A stretch of DNA of 64,000 nt from Marsupella aquatica (taxonomy: Eukaryota; Marchantiophyta): assembly GCA_973895155.1 (NCBI GenBank), contig OZ316893.1, forward strand, positions 11,222,001 to 11,286,000, given 5' to 3'. Under the pieces are notes generated by a model, which was not told the origin of the DNA, ran no database searches, and saw only the letters and a program-made list of their open reading frames with translations. Within the stretch, counting starts at the first letter, position 1; each line of letters opens with the position of its first letter. This document shows positions 59,861-64,000 of this stretch, in pieces. Position numbers and translations under genes: made by a program.

Positions 59861-60287
59861 TACGTGTACTGCAAGACGGATTTTTCGATAATCACGACGA
59901 GTGCCTCACACATGATTACGCGGACTTCTTGATGTGTTTGCGACCTCCGAGATCAGATTGACGGGCAAGGTTGCAGAAAATATATTGTTGGTGTCATTGC
60001 AAAAAAACGTCTCCACATAAAAGATGTACAGTAGTTATGTGAAATATATTATTTTTGAGTTTCAGAGGCATGACATGTGTGCCCAAGGAAAGAGCGAAAG
60101 ATGGACAGAAGGGCCAAGGTCTCTTCGATTATCAATTTGTAAAGAGCAAACGACGGGGAGAGGTATTGGACAGGTATCTGGGGTAAGGTCAAGGGCAGTC
60201 CCTTGGGCAGAGGCTAAGAAGAGACTCTATTTGGGCTTTGGAAAGACTCCAAGCAAACTGAAGACTCCTTTGTTATCTTGATAGTTT

Positions 60288-60858
60288 GAGAAACCACGGA
60301 CATGATTCGGGAGAAACCGCGAAAAGCGACTGCCGTTGTCGAAATTATAATTTGAAGACAATATGTATTATGTCTTCGGATTCAATGGGTTAATGCCTGA
60401 AGACTCAATGGATTATGCCTTCCCGTGTTTCAAGGTTTTGGGTTTAGGGTGTACCCCCGACACCTTTGGGACTGTCTTCTTTTGAAATTGTTTGTATGCA
60501 TTGCACAGGGGAGTATTATCATTTTGTCAATCATTTGCCAATTTTTGTTGTGGCAACACTAGGCAAATTCCGAACATTGAACTTGAATATTCTTTGTGGA
60601 CATTTGGAGGTACCCCACACTGACGCTGACAATCGTGCATGAAAATATCGTGAAAAACCCATGTGCGCAACGTGAAAAACATACCTAATAACTATCCCAC
60701 GATACGGTAAAAATTTGAACCCGAAGACATAATCCATTGTGTTTTCAGGCATTAACCCAGTGAATCCGAAGACATAATGCATATTGTCTTCAAATCGCAG
60801 TTTCGACAGCGACAGTAGCTTTTTCGTGGTTTCTCCCAAATAATCTCTGTGGTTTCTC
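60288..60858. mobile_element. 571-bp element with terminal inverted repeats of about 130 bp
   Basis: The left arm starts GAGAAACCACGGA and continues GGGAGAAACCGCGAAAAGC, then TTTGAAGACAATATGTATTA, then GGGTTAATGCCTGAA. The right arm is its reverse complement (TTCAGGCATTAACCC, TAATGCATATTGTCTTCAAA, GTGGTTTCTC), with roughly 80-85% identity by eye. The spacer is non-coding. The ends are sharp, but no target duplication is evident. The interior shares the GAAGACA...TGTCTTC palindrome with the 1.6-kb element at 23235-24864. Confidence 0.85.
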
Positions 60859-60954
60859 GGTCGACCATGTAAATTTGACCGCACGGTTCAACTGTGCAAT
60901 TTGCTTGGAGTCACCATCCATAGTAGGCATCACACAAGGACACGTGTAGGCACC

Positions 60955-61080
60955 ACACAAGAACAGGTGTATTGGTCATTAAGAGGGGTCCTATTTGGTA
61001 AAAACAATTACCTAGGGGCCCATCAGGTAAGAAAGGTTCACCAGGGGGCCCATCAAGCATATATCTCTAGTTTCTAATAT
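60955..61080. repeat. Fragment of the dispersed GGGGGYC...AAGCATAT repeat family
   Basis: GGTCATTAAGAGGGGTCC, TACCTAGGGGCCCATCAGGT and CCAGGGGGCCCATCAAGCAT plus ATATCTCTAG follow one another at about 50-base spacing. They match the arm structure of the element at 23235-24864 (AAGCATATACCTCTAG). Confidence 0.5.
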
Positions 61081-61089
61081 ATGAAGTTA

Positions 61090-61590
61090 TGAACTACCAA
61101 ACTTGAGGTTGATATGTACTATGATATCCTCAAAAATATCTTTTTGGGAAATAAAGAAGTTTCTACTAAAGTTGAGACTACAAAAGTTAAGTACATATAT
61201 ATATCACACAGCCAAAAATACAAGAATGCCAAACCTCTTTATGTATTTTCTATGGTTCTCCCCGGAATAAAGTTTGTCGGGCTTTGCCCTTTTTTGAAAA
61301 AATAAAAATAAATGCCAAACCAGCAGAAAAGATCCCACAGGAAGAAAAACATAAGAAAGAGAGAACCAATTAAAAGAGGGGAAAACTGCTAGAAGACCAA
61401 GAGCAAACCAAGAAGTCCCTCACAACAACTAAAAGGCCACTAAGAAGCAAGTAAGAACTAAAACCCTGGTAGACTGAACCCCCCACAATAACTAAAAGAC
61501 TACTAAGAAGCAAACTAAGAACTAAACCCTACCAAGTAACTAGCTTTGAAGTTGACCAAAGGATTAGCCTGGAATCAAGAAGTCCCAGTT
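61090..61590. other. AT/A-rich spacer
   Basis: An A-rich plus-strand sequence with the repeated phrase ACTAAGAAGCAA(G/A)(T/C)(A/T)AGAACTAAA at about 61438 and 61502. No gene is visible. Confidence 0.4.
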
Positions 61591-61593
61591 CAA

Positions 61594-61757
61594 CCCCCCC
61601 CCCCCCCCCAAACACACACAAGGGGTGTGGAAGATATGTGTGAGTTTGTGCTGGTGGAGTATAGTGGTGGGAGTACTGGTTTCTCCACACAAAGGGTGTG
61701 GAAGATATGTGTGAGTTTGTGCTGGTGGGGTATAGTGGTGGGAGTACTGGTTTCTCC
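61594..61757. repeat. 16-base C run and 71-bp tandem duplication
   Basis: A C run at 61594-61609 is followed by CA repeats. Two copies of a 71-bp unit then start at 61622 and 61693; each reads GGGTGTGGAAGATATGTGTG followed by AGTTTGTGCTGGTGG and GGGAGTACTGGTTTCTCC. They differ at only a few positions. Confidence 0.88.
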
Positions 61758-61759
61758 TC

Positions 61760-62219
61760 ACCTCTAGCTGGCTTCTTTGTGGTCTTGGTTCAACCCACTC
61801 TCCTTCCTGGTAGAGGTCCATGTCAGATCCCAGGGTATTGTCTCCCCTCGTGGGTTACCCTATGGTGGTGGATACACCTAAGTAGCAACTATATCCTCTG
61901 GTGGATGAGTCTACTTTGGGCAAAACAAAACAAAAAAGTAAAACCATATTGGGCTGAACCCTACTGGACTAGACATTGAAGTGCCAGATAGAGCTCCAAA
62001 GTAGACTGAATCTGTCTACATATGTGTGTATGGGGCATAAAAGAAGTGGAGTACCCCATAGTTTTGGAGGGATAAATGTCAAAAAAAGGGGAAACTGTTC
62101 GTGACTAAATTGACCTTTTCAAATTTCTAGGCCTCCAAATGATGGGGTACATTTTAAAGGTCATGTACCCCTAATAAACGGCTGGAGATGCTAACATTTT
62201 TTAAAGGTCAATTGACCCC
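61760..62219. other. Plant-type repeat-like spacer next to the GC-rich gene
   Basis: An AT-rich sequence with paired phrases such as GGTCATGTACCCCTAATAAA and GGTCAATTGACCCCTCAAAT, and CGGCTGGAG(A/C)TGC(T/C) twice (62180 and 62228). It abuts the stop codon of the minus-strand membrane protein gene and contrasts sharply with it in base composition. Confidence 0.45.
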
Positions 62220-63524
62220 TCAAATAGCCGGCTGGAGCTGCCATACGGCGTGCCGGGCTTGCCGAACCCCAAATCGCCAACTATTCAAGACCCAAGCCTT
62301 CGTGGGTGCCCCAGGAGGCTGCATCCCGGCGCGCTCCCTCGCGGCATGCAGCATCCACGACGGCAGATCCGCAGGCACATAACGCCTCTCCGCGCGACTC
62401 CGCCAGGCCTCCGGCACGAGAGACACCAGCCATAGCGCCAGGAACACGACCAGCACGACGGGGATGCCCAGCAGCGCGAAGATCACGTTGGGGATTTTGG
62501 CTCGCCGAACCAGACACCCCTGCTTCGCATCGCTGCCTAGGCCCTTTGGACCCCGCTGCAGCAGATTGTTGTTCCCCGCCGTCACCATAACCATGGAGTT
62601 CAGGATTTGCGCGATCGCAACCCCGGCGTTGCTCACCGCGGGCGTGTTGCTGCCGTCGTAGCAGGCCCCTTGGAACTCCTGTACCCAGTCACCTAAAGTC
62701 CAGCCGGTGTTCATGGCGCTGAGGATCTCGTTCGCGGCTGGGCTGTCGACGGCGCAGTGGAAACTGCGCATCACCATGTTGTCCGTGGGCAGGGCGCTGA
62801 GGTCGATGGAGGCCTTGATATGCCATGGCGCGAAGCTTGTAGAGGCGCTCCACGCGACGAGATGCTCGAATCCTAAGGCTTGACCAATTGAGACGTTGTA
62901 GTCTTGTTGATAGAGGTAGCCTTTGCTCTTGAGATCAGCTTCGATGAATGTGGAGTTGGTGCCTGGGCTGTATGTCTGGTCGTCATTTACGTCGGTGCAG
63001 ACCCAGTTGGCGATGACGTCCTGGGGCTGGGCTCGGAAGTTAGGGGAGGCGTTTACCTTGCGGTAGATGCCTTGCAGGCCGCCGTTGGCGACGCTGAAGA
63101 TCTGTGCGTTGGCGGCGACGAGCTTAGGCCGGCCGTTGAAGGGGGGCCCGTCGAAGATGTAGGGTCCCGTGGTGGAGCATACCATGCCGTGTCCAAAATC
63201 ACAGCGGCTAGGGACTTGCACATTCTTCACCAAAGCGCCGACGAGGATGGTGTTTACGGGGGTGAGGACGGTGGCTAAAAGCATGAAGAGGCCCAGGACG
63301 GGTCCGCCAGGGACGTTCCACAGCGTGAAGGCGCTGGTGAAGAAGCTGAAGCCAGGGACCCATCCGGTCATGCGGTGGATGGCCAGATCCTGGTTGTTGC
63401 GAAGTGTGGCTTTATTTGCTAGTTCACAGCATATTTGGCCGATGAGACCGAGAAGGAGGAAGGCAATGAAAAAGTAGGCGTGAAGGATAGGGCGGATTCT
63501 CTCCGCTTCGTAGTCGACGTACAT
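62220..63524 (-). CDS. GC-rich intronless membrane protein (434 aa), fungal-like
   Basis: One uninterrupted frame from ATG at 63524 to a stop near 62220. Predicted layout: N-terminal membrane helix at about 14-34 (HAYFFIAFLLLGLIGQICCE), second helix at about 74-97 (GPVLGLFMLLATVLTPVNTI), an extracytoplasmic or lumenal domain of about 240 residues with several Cys and N-glycosylation sequons (NAS, NST, NVS), a helix at about 346-372 (NVIFALLGIPVVLVVFLALW) and a basic, Arg-rich tail of about 60 residues. No catalytic motif is seen. GC content and third-position GC are far above the flanks. The overall style (small-residue-rich ectodomain, SMVMVTAGNNNLL, single exon) resembles hypothetical membrane proteins of filamentous ascomycetes more than plant proteins; that is an impression, not a search result. 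Plant-type repeats lie just downstream, arguing against simple contamination. Confidence 0.75.
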   Translation of the reverse strand: MYVDYEAERIRPILHAYFFIAFLLLGLIGQICCELANKATLRNNQDLAIHRMTGWVPGFSFFTSAFTLWNVPGGPVLGLFMLLATVLTPVNTILVGALVKNVQVPSRCDFGHGMVCSTTGPYIFDGPPFNGRPKLVAANAQIFSVANGGLQGIYRKVNASPNFRAQPQDVIANWVCTDVNDDQTYSPGTNSTFIEADLKSKGYLYQQDYNVSIGQALGFEHLVAWSASTSFAPWHIKASIDLSALPTDNMVMRSFHCAVDSPAANEILSAMNTGWTLGDWVQEFQGACYDGSNTPAVSNAGVAIAQILNSMVMVTAGNNNLLQRGPKGLGSDAKQGCLVRRAKIPNVIFALLGIPVVLVVFLALWLVSLVPEAWRSRAERRYVPADLPSWMLHAARERAGMQPPGAPTKAWVLNSWRFGVRQARHAVWQLQPAI

Positions 63525-64000
63525 GATGGAAACTCAATGATGATGGTTGAGCGAAGAAAAGATTCTTAGGCCCAACTCGAATGTGAGCGGCCTTCTCTTT
63601 TGCGGCCTTTACCACTCGCGACACTTTCGGGAAAAATGAGGTCAGCTCCACTGTCTCGTTCCTAAGCCCTGCTACGGGCCATTTGCGAGAACAAACATAC
63701 ACCAGCAGCATGACACGAGAAACTAGATTGGGGATGAATCGAAGGAGAGAGCTTATAGAAATTTCGGGTACGCATAAAATTTCGGGACATAGATGAGTGG
63801 AATGTTCATCTGGCCCAGGACCGTGGACCGTAGACTGTGCAGCAGTCCACGAATTGGAAATGAAATTCTTGCGGTGACGAATTTCGCTAGTACGTCTCTC
63901 CCGATTGAGTACAGAAGTGCGCAGCCAGAGAAAGGGAACTGAGGCTGTCGTTTGAACATGTACTTTGTCTGGAAGAAATGAAGATGGCAGCGACTACAAC
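63525..64000. other. Upstream region of the fungal-like gene
   Basis: The presumed 5' leader and promoter of the minus-strand gene. A minus frame at 63424-63711 overlaps the start and a further one lies at 63753-63959. Neither is recognisable. CT-rich segments are present, but no definite TATA box. Confidence 0.35.

Noticed and set aside
62904-63278. 124-codon plus-strand frame and other frames overlapping 62.2-63.5 kb
   Set aside because: Antisense shadows of the high-GC 434-residue gene.
1-64000. CRISPR array, prophage or bacterial operon
   Set aside because: No regularly spaced identical repeats with unique spacers, and the spliced genes and repeat content are eukaryotic.

Overview
This is a eukaryotic nuclear window with the character of a land-plant genome. 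It has few genes, long AT-rich spacers, GT-AG introns, plant-type start contexts, a split Sec14/CRAL-TRIO gene and much decayed transposon sequence. I infer an early-diverging plant such as a liverwort or another bryophyte, because several transposon protein families here resemble ones I associate with those lineages. The sequence alone does not prove this.

Layout. 0.25-5.4 kb holds, on the minus strand, a dead zinc-finger transposase broken by an in-frame stop, several frameshifts and two nested miniature elements (MITEs). 5.4-8.4 kb holds a short tandem array, a decayed PHD-finger gene resembling plant EDM2 and interrupted by a 484-bp inverted-repeat element, and then a BRCT-domain exon. 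10.4-15.1 kb is repeat territory: a MITE fragment, palindromic CCGTACGGAC words, the 3' end of an LTR-retroelement polyprotein carrying a PHD finger, minisatellites and a W-box cluster. 16.35-17.2 kb (minus) encodes an unrecognised protein with an 11-residue repeat rich in R-x-x-S sites. 18.4-26.1 kb contains tandem duplications, a 1.6-kb inverted-repeat element and a mobile-element pseudogene carrying a third MITE. 26-43.8 kb is nearly gene-free; I see one doubtful coiled-coil ORF, repeats, palindromes and a solo LTR with perfect 5-bp target duplications.

The right third is richer in genes. At 43.87-45.05 kb two exons give an 89-residue basic protein. At 45.8-46.2 kb there is a 135-codon ORF with a perfect GCCGCCATGGC start context. 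At 54.6-56.6 kb there is a complete four-exon Sec14-like lipid transfer protein of 275 residues. At 57.8-59.9 kb (minus) there is an unresolved gene candidate that only makes sense with very short introns. A 571-bp inverted-repeat element lies at 60.3-60.9 kb. At 62.2-63.5 kb (minus) a GC-rich intronless ORF encodes a 434-residue membrane protein that looks like proteins of filamentous fungi.

Most intact genes appear unrelated in function, so there is no operon-like system. The main themes are nested transposon decay, with one MITE family found repeatedly inside older coding remnants, and a possible horizontally acquired fungal-type gene at the right end. No tRNA, rRNA or CRISPR array was found.
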